Shown: positions 24,463-31,588, numbered from the stretch's first letter. The stretch is DNA of 64,000 bases from Amycolatopsis sp. CA-126428 (GCF_002904335.1 NZ_PPHF01000181.1:62001-126000); one strand, 5' to 3'. Numbers and translations are program-made. Notes: a model not told the origin generated them from the letters alone.

Positions 24463-25107
24463 ATGGCCCAGAGAATTCAGACCATTATCACCATCGTGGA
24501 CGACCTGGACGGTTCCCAGGAGGCCACGACCAGCAGGTTCTTCGATGTGGGCAGCAGGCGATTCGTGATCGACCTGTGCGATGCCAACGCCGAGCAGTTC
24601 GACGCGCAGTTTCGCGAGTGGACCTCGGGCCTGCGAAAGCGGACCTTCGCGCTCGGCCGCAAGACCTACACCCGCTGGCTACCGCCTGAGGAGGCGGCCC
24701 GCTTCGACGCGATGGTGGCCGAGTGGTCCCGGGCAGCGAAACGGATCGTGGAAGAGGACGTCGAGGAGCATGCCCCGGACCGGTCGGATGGCCGGGGGCA
24801 AGGGCCGCTTGAAGCGATCATCCCGGTCCCGGCCAAGGGGCAGAGGTGGTGGATCGACCCGCCCCGGCCCCACAGCCGGCGGACAGGGCAAGCCTTCGGG
24901 CTTGCCCGCCGCCTGGTCCGCGAGTGGGCACGCGACCACGGCTGGCCCGAGCTGGGAACCCGCGGCGTCGTTCCCCACGAGGCGTACGAGCGGTGGGTCG
25001 AGGAGGTGTGGTTGGCGACGGACGATCCGTCGTGGGACCGCATCCAGCAGCAACCGGTCCCCGACCCCGGTGGCGGCCGGGCCGCCAGGCCCCGCCGCCG
25101 GAAGTAA
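24463..25107 (+). CDS. Lsr2-like nucleoid-associated protein 2, extended
   Basis: A 214-residue Lsr2-like protein, about twice the normal length. Residues 1-58 match the Lsr2 dimerisation domain closely (TIITIVDDLDGSQEATTSRF, then RRFVIDLCDANAEQFDAQFR). A 100-residue linker follows, and a second Lsr2-like DNA-binding segment near residues 150-185 reads LVREWARDHGWPELGTRGVV followed by PHEAYERWVEEV, where TRGVVP replaces the usual RGRIP. The altered loop may change sequence choice or abolish minor-groove binding, which would make this a possible antagonist of Lsr2. It starts 15 bp after Lsr2-like gene 1 and presumably shares its transcript. Confidence 0.7.
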   Translation: MAQRIQTIITIVDDLDGSQEATTSRFFDVGSRRFVIDLCDANAEQFDAQFREWTSGLRKRTFALGRKTYTRWLPPEEAARFDAMVAEWSRAAKRIVEEDVEEHAPDRSDGRGQGPLEAIIPVPAKGQRWWIDPPRPHSRRTGQAFGLARRLVREWARDHGWPELGTRGVVPHEAYERWVEEVWLATDDPSWDRIQQQPVPDPGGGRAARPRRRK

Positions 25108-25134
25108 GCACCTGCACAAGCCTGATTGGACGTC

Positions 25135-25590
25135 ATGCCAGCCACCGACGAAACCGACGAGATCACCGACCCGGACGACTACCTGCGCGACAACCCAGCG
25201 TTCGCCGCATGCCGAAAGCGCCACGACATGCCGCATGAAGACGACGTAGCTCTCCTGGAGGCGTACAACGATCCCGACGCGACACACGAGCGCCGGTTCG
25301 TGTGCTCCCGATGCGGCTACGTGATTCGCAAGCGGTACCACATCGTCCTGCGGCGCGGTCGGGTCGTCAGCTACGTCAAGCTGCATCCCCGCGCCCAATA
25401 CCCCGCCGGGTACGTCGCCAAAGGCGTACGCATCCCCCGCAGCTACGTCGCGGAGATGGCAGACCGCGAGGTCCTGGAGCGCCAAGCCGCCATTGCCGGG
25501 CCGTCGACGCGCGCGCCACGAGCCCGCTCGAGCGCATCGTCCACACGGGCCGGACAGCGCCGGGCAGGTCGCAAGGCTGTGGCGGCATGA
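25135..25590 (+). CDS. Hypothetical phage protein with zinc ribbon
   Basis: A 151-residue protein not assigned to a family. The acidic N-terminus (TDETDEITDPDDYLRDN) precedes a compact unit with RRFVCSRCGYVIRKRYHIVL, a single CxxC that could bind zinc with the upstream Cys/His (CRKRHDMPH). The tail is Ala/Arg-rich and probably disordered. ATG 25135 is preferred to TTG 25126. Its stop overlaps the next start (ATGA), so it is part of a coupled early block. Confidence 0.6.
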   Translation: MPATDETDEITDPDDYLRDNPAFAACRKRHDMPHEDDVALLEAYNDPDATHERRFVCSRCGYVIRKRYHIVLRRGRVVSYVKLHPRAQYPAGYVAKGVRIPRSYVAEMADREVLERQAAIAGPSTRAPRARSSASSTRAGQRRAGRKAVAA

Positions 25591-25961
25591 CCCCGACACT
25601 GCTGGACTGGCCGTGGGCGATGTGGGCACGGACGTACGTGCTGCTGCTGGTCAGACTGCGTAAACCGCGCGGAGTCCGGCTTCTGCTCAACGACGGTCGG
25701 TCGATCCCGTGCACCTGCGAGTTCGAGGGTATGGCCGACGACGGCGACGTGATCTGGTCGGCAAAACCTGCGACCGGCGAGCGGGTGCCCGCCGCCGGGC
25801 TTGACAGCGTCGAAGTCGACCACCTGCCTGCCGGAGCCACGCTCCACCTCGGCGCCAAACTGGACGGCTGGCCCTGCCCCGCGTGCGGCACGGTGATCTA
25901 CAACCCTCAGCAGGCCCGTGAAGGCAGGTGCTGCTCCTGCCGGCCGACCAGGCCACGATGA
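25587..25961 (+). CDS. Hypothetical protein with C-terminal zinc ribbon
   Basis: A 124-residue protein with an N-terminal amphipathic or membrane-proximal helix (WPWAMWARTYVLLLVRL), a beta-rich middle (VRLLLNDGRSIPCTCEFEGM) and a four-Cys ribbon near the end, CPACGTVIYNPQQ followed by CCSC. The pattern suggests a small nucleic-acid or protein adaptor. Start and stop overlap both neighbours by 4 bp. Function unknown. Confidence 0.6.
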   Translation: MTPTLLDWPWAMWARTYVLLLVRLRKPRGVRLLLNDGRSIPCTCEFEGMADDGDVIWSAKPATGERVPAAGLDSVEVDHLPAGATLHLGAKLDGWPCPACGTVIYNPQQAREGRCCSCRPTRPR

Positions 25962-26182
25962 GCGCCCACGGCCCGGCCGAAGACCACGGCCGCCAGCCCT
26001 GGCACATGCGGCTGTTCTGCGCGACGGCGCTGCTGCTGATCGGTGTCGGCGCGGTGACCGCCGCGGCCTCGACCGACTCGTGGTGGTGGGGTGCGCCGGG
26101 CTACGCCTGCCTTTCCCTGGTACCGGCGCTGATCTTCGATGCCGCAGTGGACGAAATATTGCGGCGCTGCGAGCGCCGCTGA
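25958..26182 (+). CDS. Small two-helix membrane protein
   Basis: A 74-residue protein with two predicted membrane helices (LFCATALLLIGVGAVTAAA and a second at YACLSLVPALIFDAAV), a charged N-terminus and the short basic tail RRCERR. Coupled by ATGA to the preceding gene, and last gene of this block. Function unknown; small phage membrane proteins of this size can be superinfection-exclusion factors, but nothing specific supports that here. Confidence 0.6.
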   Translation: MSAHGPAEDHGRQPWHMRLFCATALLLIGVGAVTAAASTDSWWWGAPGYACLSLVPALIFDAAVDEILRRCERR

Positions 26183-26262
26183 AGGCAGCTCCGTCCGCCC
26201 CGACGGGCGGAGCGAAGGGAACCGCGAGAGCCGGTGGGGCATCGGCCGGGATTGCGTGCCCT

Positions 26263-26274
26263 GACCCGGACAGG
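26263..26274 (+). repeat. GACCCGGACAGG repeat, non-coding hub copy 1
   Basis: Exact 12-bp copy inside the non-coding hub, with no gene start directly after it. It is followed by CGAAAGGAAAA, which resembles a ribosome site. Confidence 0.55.
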
Positions 26275-26313
26275 CGAAAGGAAAATCCCGGTCGATTCTC
26301 GTGGTTCCTGCGA

Positions 26314-26352
26314 GGGTCCGGCGGATCGAGCAGCAAGCGATCCGCCGGACCC
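26314..26352. repeat. 15-bp perfect inverted repeat
   Basis: GGGTCCGGCGGATCG and its exact complement flank a 9-base loop. The stem is stronger than needed for termination and sits in the non-coding hub. It could be a terminator, a transcript-stabilising hairpin or a binding site for a dimeric replication or partition protein. Confidence 0.55.
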
Positions 26353-26517
26353 ACCGTCAACACCAATTATGCACGCGATCCTAGCTGCAATTCGCGAAGC
26401 GAATCCGGACGCGCGATCGAACGCTGACAGGTTGTTGAGAGGTCACCCACCCGGAGCCCGACTACGCAGCGGCCGACGAACACGCTAGAGTGGCGGGCGT
26501 TGGTTCCGTTCAATGTA

Positions 26518-26529
26518 CCTGTCCGGGTC
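26518..26529 (-). repeat. GACCCGGACAGG repeat, inverted copy
   Basis: The plus strand reads CCTGTCCGGGTC, the exact reverse complement of the motif, 21 bp before the UUCG-looped hairpin. It is the only inverted full copy seen. Confidence 0.55.
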
Positions 26530-26550
26530 ATATGTATGGGTTACCAACAG

Positions 26551-26580
26551 ACAGCCCCCGGCGTTCGCGCCGGGGGCTGT
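26551..26580. terminator. 13-bp stem with TTCG tetraloop
   Basis: ACAGCCCCCGGCG-TTCG-CGCCGGGGGCTGT is a perfect, very stable hairpin followed by CCCTTGTCC. It is probably the terminator of the lsr2-like transcript or of a leftward transcript. Confidence 0.65.
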
Positions 26581-26676
26581 CCCTTGTCCACAGCCGTATT
26601 GCCTGGTCACCTGGGCCTTGGGATTTTCGGGTCACCGTTATTGTCCGGCGTCGCACCGGCCACCTAGGATTGCCAG

Positions 26677-26697
26677 GTACCCCAACTTGTGGGGTAC
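26677..26697. repeat. GTACCCCA/TGGGGTAC inverted repeat
   Basis: A perfect 8-bp dyad with a 5-bp spacer stands 3 bp before a GACCCGGACAG copy at 26701. The pairing of dyad and repeat looks like a compound operator. Confidence 0.45.
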
Positions 26698-26700
26698 GAG

Positions 26701-26711
26701 GACCCGGACAG
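26701..26711 (+). repeat. GACCCGGACAG repeat, one base short
   Basis: Eleven of twelve bases match; the last G is C. It directly follows the 8-bp dyad in the non-coding hub. Confidence 0.45.
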
Positions 26712-26856
26712 CCCTCTATGTTCCCGCCCCGGCGGTGTGCTCGCGAGTCACGACTTCACCCGGCCATCTTGCCTGGGCCGGGCCAACCGTGATTGTGCAC
26801 ACATCGCTCCTGACGTGATCGGCGAGGGTCTCAGTAACCCATACAAGCCAGAACAG

Positions 26857-26866
26857 GACCCGGACA
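26857..26866 (+). repeat. GACCCGGACA repeat, 5 bp before an ATG
   Basis: Ten of twelve bases match (AGG replaced by AAA). It lies 5 bp before the start codon at 26872, where a ribosome site would be, although the copy has lost the AGG. Confidence 0.45.
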
Positions 26867-26871
26867 AACAA

Positions 26872-27219
26872 ATGACTTCCGATCAGAAAACTGTCATTAG
26901 CGCGCCCAGAAAAGTCTACATAGGAATCGCAGGATCGAATCTCGATCCACGTTTCGAAGCTGTTTTCGACGAGGGTGCCGGGAAGTACGTCGTTCCCCGC
27001 TTCACGCGCGAGGTCGCCGAGCAGGTCGTGGCCTGGACCAACCTGATCGCCGAACGCGACGGCCGGAACCCGATCTGCACGTGGACCGACGACGGCTACG
27101 TGCTGGTGTTCACCTCCGCCAAGCAGTTCGAGCCGTCCGAGGTGATCCAGCCGGACGACGACGGCCTCTACGAACTGGGGTTCGGCTGGGCGTGGCAGGT
27201 CGAGGAGGTCCAGCCGTGA
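26872..27219 (+). CDS. Hypothetical phage protein (first gene of a coupled block)
   Basis: A 115-residue protein, unassigned. It is beta-rich with VYIGIAGSNLDPRFEAVFDE at the start and an acidic C-terminus (EVIQPDDDGLYELGFGW). The frame is open further upstream, but the ATG at 26872 follows the GACCCGGACA element and gives an unbroken globular sequence. Its stop overlaps the GTG of the next gene. It begins a five-gene block (26872-28880) in which every junction overlaps by 1-4 bases. Confidence 0.6.
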   Translation: MTSDQKTVISAPRKVYIGIAGSNLDPRFEAVFDEGAGKYVVPRFTREVAEQVVAWTNLIAERDGRNPICTWTDDGYVLVFTSAKQFEPSEVIQPDDDGLYELGFGWAWQVEEVQP

Positions 27220-27617
27220 CCGACTTGCGCACCCTCGTCGTCACCCCTGACGGCGAGATCGAGGAGAAGTGGTTCCCAGCGCCCACCGAAGACTTCCTGG
27301 ACGCCCTGCACGCCACGATCAACTGCGACACCGCCGAGGTCGTACGTCTCGGACCAGACGGCCGCCGCGCGTCGATGTGGGTCGACATGGACGCCCGCCT
27401 GCCGATGGTCAACGACTACGTCACGGCCTTCGTCTTCGCCTTCAACGGAACTGTTCACCAGCCGTACTACGGAACCGCCGTGTTCCTTGGCTGCCCGACG
27501 ACAAGCGGGCGCGAGACCGGCCTGTCGGATGAGGCTGAGATCTTCGTGCGCCACTTGATGTTCCGGGTCAAGCAGGGCGACCTCACCGTCCGCAACTTCC
27601 GCGAGGAGAACTTCTGA
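27216..27617 (+). CDS. DUF3846-like phage protein 1
   Basis: A 133-residue protein whose pattern resembles the DUF3846 family found in actinophages: N-terminal LRTLVVTPDGEIEEKWF, a central strand carrying VDMDARLPMVNDYVTAFVFA and a C-terminal YYGTAVFLGCPTTSGRETGL. Family function is unknown. A related protein is encoded at 32263, so the prophage has two diverged copies. GTG start with 4-bp overlap on the upstream gene. Confidence 0.6.
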   Translation: MTDLRTLVVTPDGEIEEKWFPAPTEDFLDALHATINCDTAEVVRLGPDGRRASMWVDMDARLPMVNDYVTAFVFAFNGTVHQPYYGTAVFLGCPTTSGRETGLSDEAEIFVRHLMFRVKQGDLTVRNFREENF

Positions 27618-28039
27618 TGGGCGAGCAATCCAACGTCGTGCACACCGAGCTGTACGCGTTCGAGATCGACGGTATGACGCTGTCTGGTGCGGTAACCGAC
27701 CGCGGGGACGGGCGCTGCACAGTTCGGGGCACCTTCGAGGACGTCTCCGACGCCGAGCGGCTCCGGTTCGAGTTCCGCACCGTGCCCCGGCAGGCGTTCG
27801 CCGACCTGGTCCGCTCGTTCGCCGACAACGTCGCCCCCGTCCACGGCGGGACGTACGGCTTCATGTGCGAACTGCACGTCGCCGAACTGGAGGGACAGCC
27901 AGCCTTCCGCCGCGACGAGAACGCCGGGACCTGGAGTCTCGGCCTTGACGGAATGGAATGCAGCCACGCGGACGAGAATCAGTCCTGCCGCCCGTCCTGG
28001 CACATGGACTTCGTCGCCCTGGGCGGTGATATCCAGTGA
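27617..28039 (+). CDS. Hypothetical phage protein
   Basis: A 140-residue, acidic beta-rich protein (YAFEIDGMTLSGAVTDRGDG) with a single Cys/His-rich stretch near the end, MECSHADENQSCRPSWH. Not recognised. ATG overlaps the previous stop by one base and its stop overlaps the next GTG, so it belongs to the same coupled block. Confidence 0.6.
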   Translation: MGEQSNVVHTELYAFEIDGMTLSGAVTDRGDGRCTVRGTFEDVSDAERLRFEFRTVPRQAFADLVRSFADNVAPVHGGTYGFMCELHVAELEGQPAFRRDENAGTWSLGLDGMECSHADENQSCRPSWHMDFVALGGDIQ

Positions 28040-28416
28040 CCGGCCCGGGAGGACTGGAGCGGCTGCTTCGAGGCATGGTCGTGTTCTCGTGGCCAGCGCA
28101 GACCGCGCAGTATCCGGAGGTCGGGCCGCCGGGGATCAGCTATTTCCGAGGCGACGTGTCTGACAGCTTCGGTCCCGGCACCTATGTGGACTGCCTGCTG
28201 ATGCGCGACGACAGCGGCGTCCTGACGGGCATCCTCAACCACTATCCCCAGGATCTTCCCCCGCACGAGAAGGCCGGCGGAATCAACATCTTCGTCTGTC
28301 CCGATCAGCGACGACGTGACATCGCCACCGATCTGCTTGACGAGGCGATCCGGCGCTGGCGAGCCGATCTGGCGCCGCTGCTCGTCCGAGGTCCCGCAGA
28401 GGGCGACATCTCATGA
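28036..28416 (+). CDS. GNAT-like N-acetyltransferase, short
   Basis: A 126-residue protein whose C-terminal half resembles GNAT motif A: GINIFVCPDQRRRDIATDLL followed by DEAIRRW, where RRRDIA stands for the acetyl-CoA-binding Q/RxxGxG/A loop. The loop Gly is replaced by Asp, so CoA binding may be weak or lost. The N-terminal half (FSWPAQTAQYPEVGPPGISY) would give strands 1-3. It is shorter than a typical 150-residue GNAT. Coupled to both neighbours. Confidence 0.5.
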   Translation: MTGPGGLERLLRGMVVFSWPAQTAQYPEVGPPGISYFRGDVSDSFGPGTYVDCLLMRDDSGVLTGILNHYPQDLPPHEKAGGINIFVCPDQRRRDIATDLLDEAIRRWRADLAPLLVRGPAEGDIS

Positions 28417-28880
28417 AGGAACTCACGGTATCCGAAGACGTTTACACCGAGGTTCGGATCTTGGCAAACGCGTGGGAGGTATCGAACGACCGGGCGCTGA
28501 AACGTCTTCTGGACTGGTTCCGCGCCGGAGCCCCTGTCCCAGGCGCCGAAGACGAGACAGTACCGGCAGAGCCCGTCGCGCCCACGACGCTTGCCGACGC
28601 ATCGGCCCGGCCACTGGAGGTCATCGTTCCCGTGGTAGGCAAGTACCGGGGCAAGGTCATCGAGGCGAACTTCTTCTGGCCGAGCGAATGCGTCGAGATC
28701 ACCACCGGCCCGCACACCGGTCGACGCTTTCTCAGCCCCAGCGGGGCGGCTACGGAGATCGTCAGAGCGATCAACCCCGACGTCCACCCCAATCGCAACG
28801 GGTGGGACTTCTTCCGAGACAGGAAGGGTTTTCCGCTGCGGATGGTGCGGTTCAAGCTGCGTGAACAGTCTCCACGTTGA
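28413..28880 (+). CDS. Hypothetical protein with ribbon-helix-helix-like N-terminus
   Basis: A 155-residue protein. The first 45 residues, MKELTVSEDVYTEVRILANA followed by WEVSNDRALKRLLDWF, resemble a ribbon-helix-helix DNA-binding unit; a Pro/Ala linker and a 90-residue beta-rich domain of unknown type follow (VIVPVVGKYRGKVIEANFFW). It may be a small phage regulator. ATG overlaps the previous stop; a hairpin terminator begins 7 bp after the stop. Confidence 0.5.
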   Translation: MKELTVSEDVYTEVRILANAWEVSNDRALKRLLDWFRAGAPVPGAEDETVPAEPVAPTTLADASARPLEVIVPVVGKYRGKVIEANFFWPSECVEITTGPHTGRRFLSPSGAATEIVRAINPDVHPNRNGWDFFRDRKGFPLRMVRFKLREQSPR

Positions 28881-28886
28881 TTCCGC

Positions 28887-28914
28887 CGCCCGGCCCCGGA
28901 GGCGGGGCCGGGCG
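28887..28914. terminator. 11-bp G/C hairpin
   Basis: CGCCCGGCCCC and its complement flank a 6-base loop, directly after the 26872-28880 block. It probably ends that transcript. Confidence 0.6.
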
Positions 28915-28940
28915 TGCGGTGTCCACGTTGGACTGTGGAC

Positions 28941-28952
28941 GACCCGGACAGG
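28941..28952 (+). repeat. GACCCGGACAGG repeat, 18 bp before ATG 28971
   Basis: Exact copy. It is preceded at 28916-28926 by GCGGTGTCCAC, an arrangement repeated at 29543-29577. A ribosome site GAAAGG follows the motif. Confidence 0.6.
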
Positions 28953-28970
28953 AAGTGAAAGGCACCAACG

Positions 28971-29498
28971 ATGAACACCGACATGCCCGACGCTCTCGCG
29001 CAGCGGCCGTTGCACAGGGACGGCCCGATGCCGATCCCCTGGGCGAACGAGCACGAGGAGCCCAACGGCACCACACGCGCAGACTTCACCGCCGTCAACA
29101 ACGACCGGCTCATCGAGGCGGCACAAAGTGGACTCTGCGGCGCGTGCGGACAAGAACTCGACCACTGGATCGCGTTCATCGGCGACAGCCGAAGCGTCCA
29201 CCTCCGGACGTTCGGCTTCCCGCCCATGCACGAAGCCTGCGCCCGCTACGCCTTGACCGTCTGCCCGCACATCAGCCGGAAGCAGCACCGCCGGCCACAA
29301 CCAGCCAGCGTGTTCCGACACGACGCGCAGGCACCGCAGTTCTGGAGCGAACCCGGCCCAGAGATGTGGATCCTCGGGCTCACCAACGACTTCAAGCTAC
29401 TGAACATCCACGGCTACCTCGTGTTCTTCGCCGCGCAGTTCAAGGTCGAGCACATCTTCGACTACGACAAACGCGGCCACCTGCGCCAGCTGTCCTGA
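28971..29498 (+). CDS. Hypothetical phage protein with Cys/His metal-site candidate
   Basis: A 175-residue protein. A CGACGQEL motif at about residue 56 followed by MHEACARYA and CPH suggests one zinc site. The C-terminal half is hydrophobic and aromatic (NIHGYLVFFAAQFKVEHIFD). It stands alone between two terminator/repeat units, so it is a single-gene transcription unit. No family is recognised. Confidence 0.6.
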   Translation: MNTDMPDALAQRPLHRDGPMPIPWANEHEEPNGTTRADFTAVNNDRLIEAAQSGLCGACGQELDHWIAFIGDSRSVHLRTFGFPPMHEACARYALTVCPHISRKQHRRPQPASVFRHDAQAPQFWSEPGPEMWILGLTNDFKLLNIHGYLVFFAAQFKVEHIFDYDKRGHLRQLS

Positions 29499-29521
29499 CC
29501 TCCTGCGGGGGTTCCGCCGCT

Positions 29522-29537
29522 CACCGGTCCACCGGTG
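29522..29537. repeat. CACCGGT/ACCGGTG inverted repeat
   Basis: A 7-bp perfect dyad with a 2-base spacer in the 99-bp gap after the preceding gene. It is a weak terminator or a binding site. Confidence 0.35.
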
Positions 29538-29565
29538 GGCGCGCGGTGTCCACACAGGACAAACA

Positions 29566-29577
29566 GGCCCGGACAGG
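29566..29577 (+). repeat. GGCCCGGACAGG repeat, 20 bp before GTG 29598
   Basis: Eleven of twelve bases match. It is preceded at 29543-29553 by the same GCGGTGTCCAC block as the 28941 copy, with a 12-bp gap here and 14 bp there. Confidence 0.55.
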
Positions 29578-29597
29578 CACTGGAAGGAACCGATATC

Positions 29598-29936
29598 GTG
29601 AACGAAGAACGACGATCGATCGGCGAAGAACGCTACGCCGACGCGGACCCGGACACCATCCGCGAGCAGATCGGCGCGGCCCTGCTGGACGAGATTCAGG
29701 CGCGCAACCTCATCACCATGGACGACGGCCTCATGTTCATGTTCGGCCCAACCGGCCGGGCGAAGATCCGCAAAATCATCGTCAAGCTCAATGTCCGCGA
29801 CTACTACGAAGTCGAGGTCGGCTACCTGAATGCCAGGGACTTCGGCTGGAACATCGTCCACCAGGAATCCGAAATCGACGTCGACATGCTGGCGGACTCC
29901 GTGCGCCGCCTGGCGGCCAGAGGGCTGGACGCATGA
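29598..29936 (+). CDS. Hypothetical phage protein
   Basis: A 112-residue, strongly charged alpha/beta protein (ADPDTIREQIGAALLDEIQA; KIRKIIVKLNVRDYYEVEVG). Not recognised. It starts at GTG 29598 behind GGAAGGAA and ends overlapping the next ATG. First gene of a four-gene coupled block (29598-31520). Confidence 0.6.
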   Translation: MNEERRSIGEERYADADPDTIREQIGAALLDEIQARNLITMDDGLMFMFGPTGRAKIRKIIVKLNVRDYYEVEVGYLNARDFGWNIVHQESEIDVDMLADSVRRLAARGLDA

Positions 29937-30349
29937 GCGCCCGCGTCCACATCTTCCCCGGCCTCCACGAAGACCCGGGCGACCCAGGCGAGGAGGAGCA
30001 GGAGAAACGCGGCAAAGGCCGCCCGCCGATCGGCGGCCAGATCCGCCAGGAACTCGGTGACGACCTCAAAGCCGAGGTCGAAACCTACGCCCTCGGCCAC
30101 GACATCAACCGCGCCGCCGCGGTCCGCAGGCTGGTCCGGAAGGGCCTGGACCTCGAACTCGACCCGATGAACCGCATGGCCGTTGTCGACGGCGACGAGC
30201 TGCACCTGCTGCTCACCCACCTCGACGGCGACGACATTCGCCGCGTCCGCTTCGCCCTCGACGGCGGACTCAAGGTGAAGGTCAACGAAGAGTCGTGGAC
30301 GTTGCCGTTCGGGCTGCTCCACGACAGCACACAACCGGAAGGACGGTAA
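29933..30349 (+). CDS. Ribbon-helix-helix-like phage protein
   Basis: A 138-residue protein. After a Glu/Lys-rich N-terminus, residues 30-70 (RPPIGGQIRQELGDDLKAEV, then HDINRAAAVRRLVRKGLDLE) resemble a ribbon-helix-helix or small HTH unit. The C-terminus is a short beta domain. It may be a DNA-binding regulator. Start overlaps the previous stop by 4 bp. Confidence 0.5.
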   Translation: MSARVHIFPGLHEDPGDPGEEEQEKRGKGRPPIGGQIRQELGDDLKAEVETYALGHDINRAAAVRRLVRKGLDLELDPMNRMAVVDGDELHLLLTHLDGDDIRRVRFALDGGLKVKVNEESWTLPFGLLHDSTQPEGR

Positions 30350-30354
30350 CCGCA

Positions 30355-31224
30355 GTGGACGACGAATCCCGCGCGTTCCTGCGCAGAACCACGCTCGGCG
30401 GCCCGCTGCCATGGGGCACCCGCGTGCGCGTGACCGGGTTACTGCCTGACGACCCGGACCCGCTTCCCATCGGCGCGACGGGCACGGTTATCGGCGGCAA
30501 CGGCGGCCAGCTGCGGACATGCTGGGACAACGGCCGGTCGCTGATGCTGCTGGCGGACGACCCCTTCGACGTTGTCGGCGTCGACATCGACGAGTTCGTC
30601 AAGGAAGTGCACCGGTCCACGCCTGGGCTCCGCAAACTCCAGCTCACCCGCCACAGCGGCGGGCACCTCGTACTGGGGATGATCTGGGTCCACCGCGAGG
30701 ACCGGCGACGGGGAATCGCGGAGCTGGTCATGAAGCTGATCACCGAGCTGGCAGACGTCCACGGCCTGGTCCTCTCCGCTAACGTATCCCCACCCGAATC
30801 CGAGCGTCCGAGGACGAAGGTCACCCCGCTCAGGCACTGGCTCGGACGTCACGGGTTCTGGCTGAACCGCGACCGCCGTCGCCGGGCAGACATCAGCGAA
30901 CGCTTCTACCGGCTCCCACGAACCCCAGGCCAGGTCACCGGCCCGTCCGGACCGTGCGTGAGCTGCCGGATGGTCACGCTGACCGGGCTCGCTTTCGTCG
31001 GCGACGTTGAGTTCGCGTCCGCCGGCCTGTTCCGGCTCGGGGTCGCCCCGGCGGACGTCGAACAGGTTCTTGCGGCCGCGCTCAGCCGGGTGACGGCCCT
31101 ACCGGCCAAGGCCGAGCTGCCGGTAGTCGTCCGGGTCTGCCGGACCTGCGGCGACCGCGCCGACCTCGGCGTCGGCCTGTGGCCCGACGTCCCGCTGCAC
31201 ACGCGCACCGGCGGTGAGCAGTGA
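30355..31224 (+). CDS. DUF4314-like domain fused to a GNAT-like domain
   Basis: A 289-residue two-domain protein. Residues 18-70 (GTRVRVTGLLPDDPDPLPIG, ATGTVIGGNGGQ, WDNGRSLMLL) fit the DUF4314 beta-barrel often seen in actinobacterial mobile elements. Residues 85-180 look like a GNAT fold: GGHLVLGMIWVHREDRRRGI, then AELVMKLITELADVHGLVL and an LRHWLGRHGFWLN final motif. Two further CxxC pairs (CVSCRM, CRTCGD) may form a zinc knuckle. The combination is unusual. GTG 30355 is chosen over longer starts by the GGAAGGACGG site. Confidence 0.55.
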   Translation: MDDESRAFLRRTTLGGPLPWGTRVRVTGLLPDDPDPLPIGATGTVIGGNGGQLRTCWDNGRSLMLLADDPFDVVGVDIDEFVKEVHRSTPGLRKLQLTRHSGGHLVLGMIWVHREDRRRGIAELVMKLITELADVHGLVLSANVSPPESERPRTKVTPLRHWLGRHGFWLNRDRRRRADISERFYRLPRTPGQVTGPSGPCVSCRMVTLTGLAFVGDVEFASAGLFRLGVAPADVEQVLAAALSRVTALPAKAELPVVVRVCRTCGDRADLGVGLWPDVPLHTRTGGEQ

Positions 31225-31520
31225 CGGCCCCGGCGACCAGCCCGGCCGCGGAGGTCGGCGCGCTCGAGGACGGCGTGACCGAGCTGCCGGACGACGAGCT
31301 GCGGGACCTGGCCGCCGCCCTGGACAACCTGGGTGTTCGCGTCCGAGCCGAGCTGGACGCCCGCAGGCGCGGCCGAGCCACCGCACGAACGCCCGACGGG
31401 GTCAGGACAGCCGCGTCCTGCACGTTCTGCCGGCGGGTCTATCTCGCCGATCTCATCTCCACGCACCTGCTGATGGACCACACGCGTGATCTCCAGGCGT
31501 GGCGCCGCGGGCCGCGTTGA
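31221..31520 (+). CDS. Small C2H2-like zinc-finger protein
   Basis: A 99-residue protein. An acidic helical N-terminus (LPDDELRDLAAALDNLGVRV) and an Arg-rich linker lead into SCTFCRRVYLADLISTHLLM followed by DH, a CxxC-x12-HxxxxxH arrangement close to a C2H2 finger. Likely nucleic-acid or protein binding. GTG start overlaps the DUF4314-GNAT stop. Confidence 0.55.
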   Translation: MTAPATSPAAEVGALEDGVTELPDDELRDLAAALDNLGVRVRAELDARRRGRATARTPDGVRTAASCTFCRRVYLADLISTHLLMDHTRDLQAWRRGPR

Positions 31521-31572
31521 CCATGACCAGGCCAGGAAGGCACGCTGATCGGGCAACCGGCTCGCATGGGCC

Positions 31573-31584
31573 GAACCGGACAGG
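31573..31584 (+). repeat. GAACCGGACAGG repeat, 4 bp before ATG 31589
   Basis: Eleven of twelve bases match. Here the motif runs into AGGA, so its 3' end is the ribosome-binding site of the downstream gene. This copy most clearly ties the repeat to translation starts. Confidence 0.55.
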
Positions 31585-31588
31585 AGGA

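Larger units (their letters stand above)
26183..26871. other. 689-bp non-coding hub with hairpins and repeat copies
   Basis: No frame here looks coding. The stretch holds a TCCGCCC/GGGCGGA hairpin (26194-26211), the large dyad at 26314, the UUCG-looped terminator at 26551, the dyad at 26677 and four copies or partial copies of the GACCCGGACAGG repeat, one of them inverted. It is the densest cluster of symmetric elements in the prophage and a candidate regulatory or replication-origin region. Confidence 0.6.

Noticed and set aside
25549..25560. A GGCCGGACAGCG match to part of the repeat
   Set aside because: Inside a coding sequence and lacking the GACCC start and final AGG.
26490..26818. Overlapping frames in the non-coding hub
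   Set aside because: They cross a perfect 13-bp terminator hairpin and a dyad, and have Pro/Arg-rich composition with no ribosome site.
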